Assembly: GCA_945883625.1 (NCBI GenBank)
Contig: CAMCXW010000005.1
Location: 1-64,000 of the forward strand
Direction: 5' to 3'
From: Spirosoma fluviale
Lineage (GTDB): Bacteria; Bacteroidota; Bacteroidia; Cytophagales; Spirosomataceae
DNA: 64,000 bases
The notes below the pieces were generated by a model, which saw only the letters and a program-made list of their open reading frames with translations, ran no database searches and was not told the DNA's origin. Positions 8,747-17,911 of this stretch are shown here, piece after piece. The number at the start of each line of letters is the position of its first letter. Within the stretch, counting starts at the first letter, position 1. The position numbers and the translations under genes were made by a program.

Positions 8747-9460
8747 TTATTCATGCGCAATGTGAACTCCTAAGGTAGCAGCCAAGCAGGCTGTTTCTGT
8801 TCGCAAAATTGATTTACCTAAACTAAAAGGTAAGTAATGTCGTAAAATTAATTCTCCTGATTCATCAGGACTGAAGTCTCCCTCAGGTCCAATTAAAATG
8901 TGATAACTCTGATTTAGCCTCAACTGTTTTGATAATGTCTTAACTGGAGGATCTGAGATGTGCGCAAATAGTATTTGTGTAAGCGGTGAATCTTTTAAGG
9001 TCTCTAAATATGAGTTTAATGGCAATATTGGAGTTATTTCTGGAAGAAATAAATTTTTTGATTGCTTTAATGCTGCAACTGCGATTTTCTCTAAACGATT
9101 TAGTTTAATTTCTTTACGCTCTGAATTGCGCGAGGTAAAAAAATGAATGCCATGAATGCCAAATTCACAGCATTTTTCTACCATCCATTCCATACGCTCC
9201 ATTTGCTTGGTTGGCGCTACATAAATATGAATTTGATATGGTATTTTTTCTTGTTTTTCTACAAGAGATAGCTTTCCAAATGATGTATTTTTAGGATCAA
9301 CAGTAGTTAATATAGCTGCATATTTGGCTCCTTTTCCATCTAAAAGATAAATCGGGTCACCTGATTTTAAACGCAAAACCCGACTAGCATGAAAAGACTC
9401 TTCTTCACTGAGTCGATTCTCGCTTGTCGGGTTGGGCGCATAAAAAATATACTTACTCAT
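8747..9460 (-). CDS. rsmE: 16S rRNA (uracil1498-N3)-methyltransferase
   Basis: RsmE methylates U1498 of 16S rRNA. This 237-residue protein shows the SPOUT-family knot signature at its C-terminus: ILIGPEGDFSPDE, then LPFSLGKSILRTETACLAA. An N-terminal PUA-like domain includes EESFHASRVLRLKSGD. Length and motifs match the family. The start abuts the stop of the hypothetical gene upstream with no gap, and that gene lies 2 bases behind the type III glutamine synthetase, so all three are probably on one minus-strand mRNA. Confidence 0.93.
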   Translation of the reverse strand: MSKYIFYAPNPTSENRLSEEESFHASRVLRLKSGDPIYLLDGKGAKYAAILTTVDPKNTSFGKLSLVEKQEKIPYQIHIYVAPTKQMERMEWMVEKCCEFGIHGIHFFTSRNSERKEIKLNRLEKIAVAALKQSKNLFLPEITPILPLNSYLETLKDSPLTQILFAHISDPPVKTLSKQLRLNQSYHILIGPEGDFSPDESGELILRHYLPFSLGKSILRTETACLAATLGVHIAHE

Positions 9461-10024
9461 TTATAGTTCAGGTTCTTCTGAACGGAATGAGAATCGGGAT
9501 GGATCGAGTGATAATGTACCTCCATTGAAATCAGAAATAAATTTTTCAATCACATCAATTTCAAATGCTGGTACATAAAGAGCGACATCTAAGCCTATAC
9601 CAAAATCAAAATTTTCATCGATTTCAATATATTCGCTTACTTTGACCTCATCGTTCTCTTCAAGTTCATCGATTATCTCGAGAATCATAACTTCAACTTC
9701 CTCTTCGAGAGCCTCATTTTCAACGTATGATTCATCTCTATTTTCTATAGGTACATACAGAGGAAAATGATGCATTACCTCTTTTTCAGCGGCCTCATAA
9801 ATGGCACTCGAATAGTGCAATTGCAAGGTGCAGAGCATCGCATCATAAATTACTTCCTGCTTGTTATAATGACCCAAAAACTGAATGTGGACCATTTCAT
9901 TGTCATTGCCAATCGGTAAATTTTCATCATCAATATAGACAAATGAGCGATTTTCCCGAGCACACAGACTTTTTAAATTTTGGATTTCCTCAATAGTAAA
10001 GCCTGGATTAGGTGTATTTGGCAT
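9461..10024 (-). CDS. Acidic conserved hypothetical protein
   Basis: I do not recognise a domain in this 187-residue protein. It has no signal peptide or membrane segment. The central part (about 104-140) is very acidic, with runs such as EALEEEVEVMILEIIDELEEND, quoted here only in part as ALEEEVEVMILEII. The N-terminus begins with a helix-like segment (TIEEIQNLKSLCAREN) and a strand VYIDDENLPIG. The gene sits between glnN and rsmE with 2-base and 0-base gaps, implying co-expression. A cytosolic protein with a binding or scaffold role is possible, but no function is claimed. Confidence 0.7.
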   Translation of the reverse strand: MPNTPNPGFTIEEIQNLKSLCARENRSFVYIDDENLPIGNDNEMVHIQFLGHYNKQEVIYDAMLCTLQLHYSSAIYEAAEKEVMHHFPLYVPIENRDESYVENEALEEEVEVMILEIIDELEENDEVKVSEYIEIDENFDFGIGLDVALYVPAFEIDVIEKFISDFNGGTLSLDPSRFSFRSEEPEL

Positions 10025-10026
10025 AT

Positions 10027-12234
10027 TTATTTAATTAATAAAAGTTCACGGTATTTAGGTAAAGGCCATTCATCGTCGTCTACGATTAGTTCGAGTTTGT
10101 CAACAGAGTACCGGATTTCCTCAAAGTATCCTTTTACTTTAGTTCCATAGATAGTTGCTCTTTCCTCTAAATCCTCAACATTGTTTGCCTCTTTACGCGC
10201 TTCAGTCATTTCGCCTTGTAATCGAACGATCGATGACGTGTATTCGGATATTTTTTTAATCATTTCGATTGTTGGCGCATAATATTGCGGATCGATACCT
10301 ATTTCTTTCTGTCCTTTTACATTTTCGACCAATTGGGTTTGATACTTTAAGGAAGTAGAAACAATGTGATTAATCGCCATATCGCCGATTACGCGCGATT
10401 CGATTTGAATCTTCTTTACGTAATTTTCTAGTTCTATTTCATGGCGTGCATGCATTTCCTCTTTGGAATAGATACCATGTTTAGTGAATAGTTCAATGGA
10501 TTCTGGACGCGCATATACAGCCAAGGCTTCAGGTGTCGTTTTTAGGTTTGATAAGCCGCGTTTTTCAGCTTCAACCACCCATTCGTCAGAATAGCCATTT
10601 CCTTCAAAGCGAATTTTTTTGGAATCTTTGACATACCGCTTTAAGACTTCCATAATGGCAAGTTCCTTTTTAATTCCTTTTTCTAAAATTAATTCAACTT
10701 CCTTACGGAATTTGATTAATTGATCTGCTACGATTGTATTTAAAACAGTCATTGGAGCAGCTGAATTAGCAGATGAACCTACCGCACGGAATTCAAATTT
10801 ATTTCCAGTAAATGCAAATGGAGAGGTTCTATTGCGATCCGTATTATCTAAAATTAATGATGGGATTTTATTGATCCCCAATTTAAGGTATACATTATCA
10901 CCTTTTTCAAGTGTGATATCATCGATATCACTCATGTTTTCCAAATCATCTAAAACTTGGCTCATTGTAGAACCTAAAAATACGGAAACGATGGCCGGAG
11001 GAGCTTCATTTGCGCCTAGTCGGTGTTCATTACCCGCAGATGCAATAGATGCCCTTAATAAATCTGCACGATCGTGAACTGCTTTTAATGTATTAACAAA
11101 AAATGTTAAAAAGCGCAAGTTTTCTTTGGGCTTGGAAGACGGGGCTAATAAGTTAACACCGGTATCAGTTGCTAATGCCCAATTGTTATGTTTTCCAGAT
11201 CCATTGATTCCTGCGAATGGTTTTTCATGAAATAAAACTTTCAATTTGTGTTTTGAACCTACTTTATTCATTAAGTCCATAAGCAAGGCATTGTGATCGC
11301 ATGCCAAATTCGCCTCTTCAAATGTAGGGGCCACTTCAAATTGAGCTGGTGCTACTTCGTTGTGACGTGTGCGGACTGGCATGCCCAGTTTCAGTGCTTC
11401 GATTTCGAAGTCGACCATAAATGCATTTGCCCGATTTGGAATAGAGCCAAAATAGTGATCTTCTAATTGCTGTCCCTTCGCAGGTGCATGTCCAAATACA
11501 GTTCTACCTGACATGACTAAATCGGGTCTTGCATTGAATAATGCTTCATCTACTAAAAAGTATTCTTGTTCAGCGCCTAAGGTTGGAATGACTTTACTAA
11601 CATCACGATTGAAAAACTCCTTGACAACGGCTGTCGATGCTTTATCAATCAATTCAATTGACTTTAAAAGTGGTGTTTTGTAATCTAATGCTTCACCTGT
11701 GTAGGATACGAAAACAGATGGAATACATAAAGTAGCAGATCCAGCTGCATTTTCCATAATGAAAGCAGGTGAAGAAGGATCCCAACCTGTATATCCACGC
11801 GCTTCAAAAGTAGATCGAATACCTCCATTGGGGAACGAAGATGCATCCGGTTCTTGTTGGACTAACGCTGAACCTTTAAATTTCTCTACAGCCTTTCCGT
11901 TGCTTAAATCGATATCAAAAAATGAGTCATGCTTTTCTGCTGTCGTCCCTGTAAGAGGTTGAAACCAGTGCGTGTAATGCGTTGCTCCTTTTGAAATTGC
12001 CCAAGATTTCATCGCTGCGGCAACTTCATCGGCCGCATCACGATCAATTTTCGATCCTGTTTGAATGGCCGTATTGATTTTCAAATAGGCTTCTGGAGAT
12101 AATAAGGAGCGCATAACCTCATCACTGAATGTCATACTTCCATAGTAATCGCTTACTTTGTCTGTTGGTAATTTAACAGGGATTCCTGCCCGCATTTGAG
12201 CTAATTCAAGTGCTTTAAATCGAGTTATAGCCAT
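10027..12234 (-). CDS. glnN: Glutamine synthetase type III
   Basis: Glutamine synthetase makes glutamine from glutamate, ammonia and ATP. At 735 residues this is the large type III form common in Bacteroidota and cyanobacteria. Visible active-site segments are TLGAEQEYFLVDE, FHEKPFAGINGSGKHNNW, and NRTSPFAFTGNKFEFRAVGS. The long C-terminal extension (beyond about residue 600) with helical, charged sequence is typical of the class. It is transcribed away from a type II enzyme across a 244-base gap. Having two unrelated forms side by side suggests different affinity or regulation; the sequence does not show which is the main enzyme. Confidence 0.96.
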   Translation of the reverse strand: MAITRFKALELAQMRAGIPVKLPTDKVSDYYGSMTFSDEVMRSLLSPEAYLKINTAIQTGSKIDRDAADEVAAAMKSWAISKGATHYTHWFQPLTGTTAEKHDSFFDIDLSNGKAVEKFKGSALVQQEPDASSFPNGGIRSTFEARGYTGWDPSSPAFIMENAAGSATLCIPSVFVSYTGEALDYKTPLLKSIELIDKASTAVVKEFFNRDVSKVIPTLGAEQEYFLVDEALFNARPDLVMSGRTVFGHAPAKGQQLEDHYFGSIPNRANAFMVDFEIEALKLGMPVRTRHNEVAPAQFEVAPTFEEANLACDHNALLMDLMNKVGSKHKLKVLFHEKPFAGINGSGKHNNWALATDTGVNLLAPSSKPKENLRFLTFFVNTLKAVHDRADLLRASIASAGNEHRLGANEAPPAIVSVFLGSTMSQVLDDLENMSDIDDITLEKGDNVYLKLGINKIPSLILDNTDRNRTSPFAFTGNKFEFRAVGSSANSAAPMTVLNTIVADQLIKFRKEVELILEKGIKKELAIMEVLKRYVKDSKKIRFEGNGYSDEWVVEAEKRGLSNLKTTPEALAVYARPESIELFTKHGIYSKEEMHARHEIELENYVKKIQIESRVIGDMAINHIVSTSLKYQTQLVENVKGQKEIGIDPQYYAPTIEMIKKISEYTSSIVRLQGEMTEARKEANNVEDLEERATIYGTKVKGYFEEIRYSVDKLELIVDDDEWPLPKYRELLLIK

Positions 12235-12397
12235 TTTTGTTCGTGAAAATTTGAAAGTTAAAAATAACCAAAATGTCCGGATAATTTAAATGATTAGGCG
12301 AGTTATTTAAAAATTGTTATTAAGTAGGTATTTATTTCAATTTTTGCAGATATTCAGAATGTTGGTTATGTTTTTTTAGTATTTGGCAAATTTTCTG

Positions 12398-12427
12398 TTG
12401 TTTTTTTCAAATAGTGGTATAAATTTG
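12398..12427 (+). promoter_or_regulatory. Putative promoter of the type II glutamine synthetase
   Basis: TTG (12398-12400), 19 bases, then TAAATTTG (12420-12427), a full match to the Bacteroidota TTG/TAnnTTTG promoter. It would give a leader of about 45 bases before the ATG at 12479. Confidence 0.5.
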
Positions 12428-12478
12428 TATCAATAATTCATATAAAAGTATTTTTATTATCATTTTAAGTATAAAATC

Positions 12479-13492
12479 ATGGCTAAATCAAAATTAGAGT
12501 ACATTTGGTTGGATGGTTATCAACCGACTCAAAGTTTACGTTCTAAGACTAAAATTGAAAATAATTTTAGCGGTAAATTGGAAGATCTAGATATGTGGTC
12601 TTTCGACGGTTCATCCACCCAACAAGCTGAAGGGGGTTCTTCTGATTGTTTGTTAAAGCCAGTGTATGTTTGTCCTGACCCATCGCGTCGCGATGGATTT
12701 TTGGTTATGTGTGAAGTGTTAAACGCTGATGGTACACCTCACGTTTCGAATGGTCGTGCTACGATTGAAGATGATGATAATGATTTTTGGTTTGGGTTTG
12801 AGCAAGAATATTTCCTGTGGGATCCAGAAACGAATAAGCCATTAGGTTTTCCAGCCAATGGATATCCTGAGCCTCAAGGGCCATATTACTGTTCTGTAGG
12901 TGCTAAAAACGCTTATGGTCGTGAGATTATTGAAGAACATTTGGATTTATGCATAGACGCAGGTTTAAATATTGAAGGAATTAATGCGGAAGTTGCCGCA
13001 GGCCAATGGGAGTTTCAGATGTTTGCTAAAGGTGCCAAACAAGCTGGAGATGAAATTTGGTTAGGTCGTTATATATTGGAGCGTTTGGGAGAGAAATATG
13101 GTGTTGCGATTAATTGGCATTGCAAGCCTTTGGGGGAATTAGATTGGAATGGATCTGGTATGCATGCTAACTTCTCAAATACCGCTTTACGTACAGCTGG
13201 AAATAAAGGCACATATGATACGATTTGTCAAGCATTTGCTCCATTCGTGAAAGAACATATTGAGGTTTATGGCGCAGATAATCACATGCGCTTAACAGGA
13301 AAACACGAAACTGCATCAATTCATGATTTCTCTTATGGGATTTCTGACCGAGGAGCATCTATCCGTATTCCTATTGCTGTTGTCGAAAAAGGATGGAAAG
13401 GCTGGTTAGAGGATCGTCGTCCAAATTCAGCTGCTGATCCGTATAAAGTAGCTGCCCGTATTATTAAGACAGTTAAAACAGCAAAAGTTTAA
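12479..13492 (+). CDS. glnII: Glutamine synthetase type II (eukaryote-like)
   Basis: This 337-residue protein is the short, eukaryote-like type II glutamine synthetase. It has the beta-grasp N-terminus with MWSFDGSSTQQAEG, the metal-binding FGFEQEYFLWDPE, AAGQWEFQMF, LDWNGSGMHANFS and the C-terminal RGASIRIPIAV segment. The tyrosine adenylylation site used to control type I enzymes is not expected in this class. It is divergent from glnN and has its own clear promoter box upstream and a terminator downstream, so it forms a single-gene unit. Together with the nearby porin-amt pair it makes an ammonium assimilation block. Confidence 0.95.
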   Translation: MAKSKLEYIWLDGYQPTQSLRSKTKIENNFSGKLEDLDMWSFDGSSTQQAEGGSSDCLLKPVYVCPDPSRRDGFLVMCEVLNADGTPHVSNGRATIEDDDNDFWFGFEQEYFLWDPETNKPLGFPANGYPEPQGPYYCSVGAKNAYGREIIEEHLDLCIDAGLNIEGINAEVAAGQWEFQMFAKGAKQAGDEIWLGRYILERLGEKYGVAINWHCKPLGELDWNGSGMHANFSNTALRTAGNKGTYDTICQAFAPFVKEHIEVYGADNHMRLTGKHETASIHDFSYGISDRGASIRIPIAVVEKGWKGWLEDRRPNSAADPYKVAARIIKTVKTAKV

Positions 13493-13528
13493 GATTTTTT
13501 TATCTTGCATTTATATACTTTTATGATC

Positions 13529-13556
13529 AAAAATGGCGGGGATTCCCGCCATTTTT
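13529..13556 (+). terminator. Terminator after glnII
   Basis: AAAAATGGCGGG (13529-13540) pairs perfectly with CCCGCCATTTTT (13545-13556) around a GATT loop, with a U-tract on the sense strand. It lies 37 bases after the glnII stop. Confidence 0.85.
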
Positions 13557-13560
13557 GTTT

Positions 13561-13568
13561 TACCTTTG
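13561..13568 (+). promoter_or_regulatory. Putative -7 box of mtaB
   Basis: TACCTTTG matches TAnnTTTG, 17 bases before the mtaB ATG and just behind the glnII terminator. No good TTG lies at the usual distance upstream. Confidence 0.35.
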
Positions 13569-13585
13569 CATCCTAATTTTTTGTT

Positions 13586-14908
13586 ATGCGGAAAGTAGCC
13601 TTTTATACATTAGGATGTAAATTGAATTTTGCTGAATCAAGTTCAATTGCCCGTTCATTAGAGCCTTTGGGGTTTATGCGCGCCGATTTTCAGGATTCTC
13701 CTGATTTATTTGTAATCAATACGTGCAGTGTAACGGAGCAGGCCGACAAAAAATGTAAAAAAGTAGTTCGTGAGGCAAAAAAAATTAATCCAGCATCAAC
13801 GGTCGTTATTATAGGTTGTTATGCCCAATTAAAACCAGAGGAAATTGCTTCGATTCCTGGAGTTGACCTTGTGCTTGGTGCCAACGAAAAGTTTCAAATG
13901 CCCACCTTGCTCCCGCCTTATTTGAGTCGACAAGATAAAGATCTGCCAAAATTAATTGCCACAGAGATTCGATACGATTTGGATTATCATGCTTCCTACA
14001 GCGTTAATGACCGTACGAGAACATTTTTAAAAGTTCAAGATGGCTGTGATTATCCGTGTTCATATTGTACCATTCCTTTAGCGCGGGGACAGTCGCGCTC
14101 TGATAGCATTGCAAAAGTTTTGACGCTAATTGAGGAGGTAGCAGCAAATGGCGTAAAAGAAATTGTGTTAACTGGAGTGAACATTGGCGACTTTGGGATA
14201 CAACAGGGCAAACGCGTGGAAACATTTTTTGATTTGGTACGTGCCATCGATGCAGAATCCTCCATTGAGCGATTTCGAATTTCAAGTATTGAACCTAATT
14301 TATTGACGTCCGAGCTGATTCAATTTTTAGCTTCTTCTACTCGGTTTGTGCCACATTTTCATATTCCATTGCAATCTGGTTCAAATTCAATATTGCGTTT
14401 AATGAAGCGAAGGTATCAACGTGAGTTATATATTGACCGTGTTACTCAAATTCGATCTGTTATGCCAAACGCCTGTATTGGCGTCGATGTAATTGTAGGC
14501 CATCCCGGAGAAACGCCTCAATTATTTTTAGAAACCTATGAATTTCTTAATTCCTTAGATATTTCGTATTTACATGTTTTCCCATACTCTGAGCGTGCCA
14601 ATACCTATGCAGTGGATATTCAGCCTAAGGTAGACGGGATGCAAAAGGCAGAACGATCAAAAATGTTACACATACTTTCTGAGAAAAAACGTCACGCTTT
14701 TTATATGAGTCAATTAAGGCTAACAGGCTCTGTTTTGTTTGAGGAATCAAGCGAAAATGGTTTGATGGAGGGGTTTTCAGAGAATTATGTTCGTGTCGCT
14801 GTACCTTATGATCCATTGCAAATTAATACAATCCAACCAGTCCGATATAAATCCATTTTGGAAACTGGTCATGTTCAAGGCGAAGTATTAATAGTCGCTA
14901 GTCGCTAG
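13586..14908 (+). CDS. mtaB: tRNA t6A37 methylthiotransferase MtaB
   Basis: MtaB is a radical-SAM enzyme that adds a methylthio group to N6-threonylcarbamoyladenosine 37 of tRNA. The N-terminal UPF0004 domain has cluster cysteines Cys11, Cys47 and Cys78. The radical-SAM motif is Cys154-x3-Cys158-x2-Cys161 (DGCDYPCSYCTIPLARG). TLGCKLNFAES at the N-terminus is typical of the MtaB branch rather than MiaB or RimO. At 440 residues it is complete. Its last codons and TAG stop lie inside an AGTCGCT heptanucleotide repeat, so the exact C-terminus could vary by slippage; the nominal tail is VASR. Confidence 0.93.
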   Translation: MRKVAFYTLGCKLNFAESSSIARSLEPLGFMRADFQDSPDLFVINTCSVTEQADKKCKKVVREAKKINPASTVVIIGCYAQLKPEEIASIPGVDLVLGANEKFQMPTLLPPYLSRQDKDLPKLIATEIRYDLDYHASYSVNDRTRTFLKVQDGCDYPCSYCTIPLARGQSRSDSIAKVLTLIEEVAANGVKEIVLTGVNIGDFGIQQGKRVETFFDLVRAIDAESSIERFRISSIEPNLLTSELIQFLASSTRFVPHFHIPLQSGSNSILRLMKRRYQRELYIDRVTQIRSVMPNACIGVDVIVGHPGETPQLFLETYEFLNSLDISYLHVFPYSERANTYAVDIQPKVDGMQKAERSKMLHILSEKKRHAFYMSQLRLTGSVLFEESSENGLMEGFSENYVRVAVPYDPLQINTIQPVRYKSILETGHVQGEVLIVASR

Positions 14909-14994
14909 TCGTCAGTTTCCTCTTACCTCTCACCTCTTACCTCGTACCTCTCACCTCTTACCTCTTACCTCTCACCTCTTACCTCTCACCTCTC
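14893..14994. repeat. Heptanucleotide tandem repeats after mtaB
   Basis: AGTCGCT occurs twice plus a partial AGTCGTC copy at about 14893-14913, overlapping the mtaB stop. From 14919 to 14988 there are ten consecutive 7-base units, six CCTCTTA-like (one is CCTCGTA) and four CCTCTCA, with a partial unit to 14994. The array is a pure pyrimidine-rich strand apart from the A in each unit. Confidence 0.9.
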
Positions 14995-15000
14995 AAAACA

Positions 15001-15033
15001 AAAAAGCCAGAAACTAAAAGTCTCCGGCTTTTT
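15001..15033. terminator. Terminator between mtaB and amt
   Basis: AAAAAGCC and GGCTTTTT form the base of a hairpin whose upper stem (AGAAACT with AGTCTCC) pairs imperfectly around AAA. It is flanked by A and T runs and lies between convergent genes, so it may serve both. Confidence 0.65.
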
Positions 15034-15084
15034 AATTGAAACAAAACCACAAGAACCATTACTTGCGGCTCTGTCGTGTTTGGA

Positions 15085-16431
15085 TTATTCGGCTAACGAC
15101 TCATCGTGTTGCGAAATATCCAATCCTAATCTTTCTTCTTCTTCATTGACACGTAGTGGAATAATTTTATCCGTTATAATCAATAAGATATAAGACAAGC
15201 CAAATGCGAACGCCGAAACAATCGCTAAAGCCAATAAGTGTTTAAAGAATAAGGTAGTCTCACCATAAAATAGGCCATTTTCAGCCACAGCAGCGTTAAC
15301 AGCAGATGTTGCGAAAATACCTGTCATTAACATGCCGACCATACCACCTATGCCATGGCAAGGGAATACATCTAATGTGTCATCCAAATTTGAACTCGCT
15401 CTCCAATGTGCAGCAATGTTTGAAATAATAGCAGCAACAACACCAATAAATATCGCAACTGGAACTGTTACAAAACCTGCAGCAGGTGTAATGGCAACAA
15501 GGCCAACTACCGCGCCGATACAAAATCCTAGGGCAGATACTTTCTTGCCACGTGATACATCAAATAATATCCAAGATAAACCGGCCGCAGCAGCTGCAAC
15601 GTGTGTCGTTGCAAAAGCTGTTACAGCTAAACCGTTAGCACCAACAGCAGAACCTGCATTGAATCCAAACCAGCCAAACCATAAAAGACCAGTTCCCAAT
15701 AAGACGTAAGGAATATTAGCTGGAGGCAAAATGTTAGATTCGATGTGTGACTTGCGGCGACGTAAGTATAAAGCTCCCGCTAGTGCAGCCCAGCCGGCCG
15801 ACATATGAACAACTGTTCCTCCAGCGAAATCAAGGACGCCTAAATTGAATAAGAAACCATCTGGATGCCATGTCCAATGCGCTAAAGGAGCATAAACTAC
15901 AACACAGAACAAAATCATGAACAACACAAAAGCACGGAAATTAATTCGCTCCGCTAGAGCACCCGAAATAAGGGCTGGAGTGATAACCGCAAATTTCATT
16001 TGGAAAAAGGCAAATAATGCAAATGGAATTGTGAATTTTAATTGGTCAGTTGAGCCTAAAGACAATTTGTGATCAAATACATTATTGAACATAAAAAATG
16101 TTCTAGGGTCGCCAATCCAGCCACCTAGTGAATCACCAAATGCTAAGCTAAATCCAAATACCACCCAAATTACGGATATAACTCCCATGGCGATAAACGA
16201 TTGTAACATTGTGGAGATAACGTTTTTGTGGTTTACCATTCCACCATAGAAGTAAGCTAATCCGGGTGTCATTAGTAATACTAAGCCTGATGCAACAATC
16301 ATCCAAGCAGTATCTCCTGTATCTAATCCCTCTGTAGGTATAACTCCAGGAACCGAAGTTGTGAAAAGCGCAAGCACGGCTACGGCGACTAAAACAAGTA
16401 GCGGTATCCAATTTGGTTTTTGAGTTGTCAT
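15085..16431 (-). CDS. amt: Ammonium transporter Amt
   Basis: Amt moves ammonium across the inner membrane. The 448-residue protein fits an N-terminal hydrophobic segment plus 11 Amt helices. Characteristic stretches are MTPGLAYFYGGMVNHKNV, DFAGGTVVHMSAGWAALAGA, WFGWFGFNAGSA and DVFPCHGIGGMVGMLMTGIF, including the pore histidines of the last two. A short charged cytoplasmic tail follows. The PII gene glnK, the usual partner, is not adjacent. Instead, an outer-membrane barrel gene lies 40 bases upstream in the same direction and is probably the first gene of the same transcript. Confidence 0.95.
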   Translation of the reverse strand: MTTQKPNWIPLLVLVAVAVLALFTTSVPGVIPTEGLDTGDTAWMIVASGLVLLMTPGLAYFYGGMVNHKNVISTMLQSFIAMGVISVIWVVFGFSLAFGDSLGGWIGDPRTFFMFNNVFDHKLSLGSTDQLKFTIPFALFAFFQMKFAVITPALISGALAERINFRAFVLFMILFCVVVYAPLAHWTWHPDGFLFNLGVLDFAGGTVVHMSAGWAALAGALYLRRRKSHIESNILPPANIPYVLLGTGLLWFGWFGFNAGSAVGANGLAVTAFATTHVAAAAAGLSWILFDVSRGKKVSALGFCIGAVVGLVAITPAAGFVTVPVAIFIGVVAAIISNIAAHWRASSNLDDTLDVFPCHGIGGMVGMLMTGIFATSAVNAAVAENGLFYGETTLFFKHLLALAIVSAFAFGLSYILLIITDKIIPLRVNEEEERLGLDISQHDESLAE

Positions 16432-16471
16432 GTTGGTACGTTTTGAGTTATGAATAAAAATTACTTAAAAA

Positions 16472-17608
16472 TTAAAACTTGTAGATAAAGTGTATTCCCA
16501 ATGTTGTTTGAGATTTTTGACCTTTGCCATCACCATCAATAAATTGCTCTGATTTATATGAATCTGAGCGTAACTCTGGCTTAATTAATAAATGTCCATC
16601 TGCAGCTGTAAATGTTCCTGTTAATGTGAATGAATTAACATCAGTCCCTGATCCGTCTGCCGCACGCAATGAACGCGCCCCACCTGTATTGTCAAATACC
16701 TCATAGCGACCTCCTAAGCTAAAAGTTTCTGTAATGGCGTAGTTGGAATACAACGCTACACCACCCCATGTTTTGCTATCTCCTACGTTTCCGCCTCCCT
16801 GGAAATCACCAGTTTGAGATCCGTAAGCTGCGTTTAGGCCAACTAAATATTTGGGTGTAATTTGATATGAAGTAGTTAAATCCAATAAATTGTAACTACC
16901 AGAATCATCTTTACCGCTAGCTAGGGGAGCAGATTCATTTGACGAAATGCCATTTACATAGACGTTCCAACCAGCAGCTGGAGATGTAAATACTTGATAA
17001 ATGAATCCTTTGGATGCATTGTTGTCATTTAAATTATCCACATTGTTGACCAATCCAACCATGGCAGAAAATTTGTCGCTGAATGAATAATTTGCTTTTG
17101 CACCAATGTGATAAAAAGGGCCGTTGTTGAATAAATTAGAAAGAGAATAATTATAGTTAACTGGAGCATCAATTACTTCGTATCCTATATGTGTTCCAAA
17201 TTGCCCCATCGTAAAGGTTAATTTATCCGACGCTTTCCAATTGAAATAGGCTTGCTTTATTGCCAAAGCTGTACTTCCTTTTCCTAATGGACCAACTAGG
17301 TTTCCATATTGCCCTAAATCAGCATTAGGTCCGAATGTTAAGTCAACTACGACATCCGCGTTTTTAGTCGCATAACCAAATTTGGTTTGAACAAGACCAA
17401 GCGAGAATTGGTTTGATTTCTGATCGAATGCACGCTCGTATCCAGAGGATCCTAAGTTGCTTCGTGAAGTTGGGTTATTGAAATTCAACATGTAATATGA
17501 ATCGATATAACCTGAGAAAGAAAATTTTGGTGCTTCAGCTTCTTTTTCTTGGGAAAATCCACAAAATGCTGTTGCCGCAAATAGTGCTGTTAGGATAGAT
17601 TTTTTCAT
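16472..17608 (-). CDS. Outer-membrane beta-barrel porin
   Basis: A signal peptide (MKKSILTALFAATAFCGFSQ) precedes 358 residues of alternating polar/hydrophobic strands with many Tyr, Gly and Asn, ending in the aromatic residue Phe (IHFIYKF). This is the pattern of an outer-membrane beta-barrel of the porin/OmpL-like type. Segments such as FSFSGYIDSYYMLNFNNP and FNWKASDKLTFTMGQFGTHIG resemble Bacteroidota proteins often encoded next to amt. The likely role is to let ammonium or another small nitrogen compound cross the outer membrane before Amt; that is inferred from context. The gene comes first in a porin-amt unit. Confidence 0.85.
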   Translation of the reverse strand: MKKSILTALFAATAFCGFSQEKEAEAPKFSFSGYIDSYYMLNFNNPTSRSNLGSSGYERAFDQKSNQFSLGLVQTKFGYATKNADVVVDLTFGPNADLGQYGNLVGPLGKGSTALAIKQAYFNWKASDKLTFTMGQFGTHIGYEVIDAPVNYNYSLSNLFNNGPFYHIGAKANYSFSDKFSAMVGLVNNVDNLNDNNASKGFIYQVFTSPAAGWNVYVNGISSNESAPLASGKDDSGSYNLLDLTTSYQITPKYLVGLNAAYGSQTGDFQGGGNVGDSKTWGGVALYSNYAITETFSLGGRYEVFDNTGGARSLRAADGSGTDVNSFTLTGTFTAADGHLLIKPELRSDSYKSEQFIDGDGKGQKSQTTLGIHFIYKF

Positions 17609-17911
17609 GAATGGGATTGTTTAAGTGTTTATAAATGCTTGACTACAATTCAAAGGTTTGACAATAAATTGTATTATCCAAATAAATTAGAACAAAATTT
17701 AACTAATAACTGTAAAAAAAACATAAAAAGGTAAAAATTAGGTTAAATATTAAACTTGATTTTAATGAATTTACAAAAAATATAGAAAAATAAGTAAAAT
17801 ATAAACTACTAATTTGAATATTTGAAAAATTATATATCGCCTAGATTATTTTGATATGGGGCAAAAAAAAACCCATCGAATGATGGGCTTTTTCTAAATG
17901 AATATTTTTAG
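17609..17911. other. AT-rich intergenic region between porin and ferredoxin genes
   Basis: The 303 bases hold no convincing gene. The right end contains the ferredoxin terminator. The left end must hold the porin promoter on the minus strand; a possible TTTG-N20-AACCTTTG there misses the consensus by one base. The middle is very A/T-rich without other repeats. Confidence 0.6.
17866..17891 (-). terminator. Terminator of the ferredoxin gene
   Basis: CCCATC (17872-17877) and GATGGG (17882-17887) pair around GAAT. Read on the minus strand the hairpin is followed by a run of nine U residues, 20 bases after the ferredoxin stop. Confidence 0.8.

Noticed and set aside
14893-14994. CRISPR array
   Set aside because: The repeat unit is only 7 bases, with no spacers and no cas genes.
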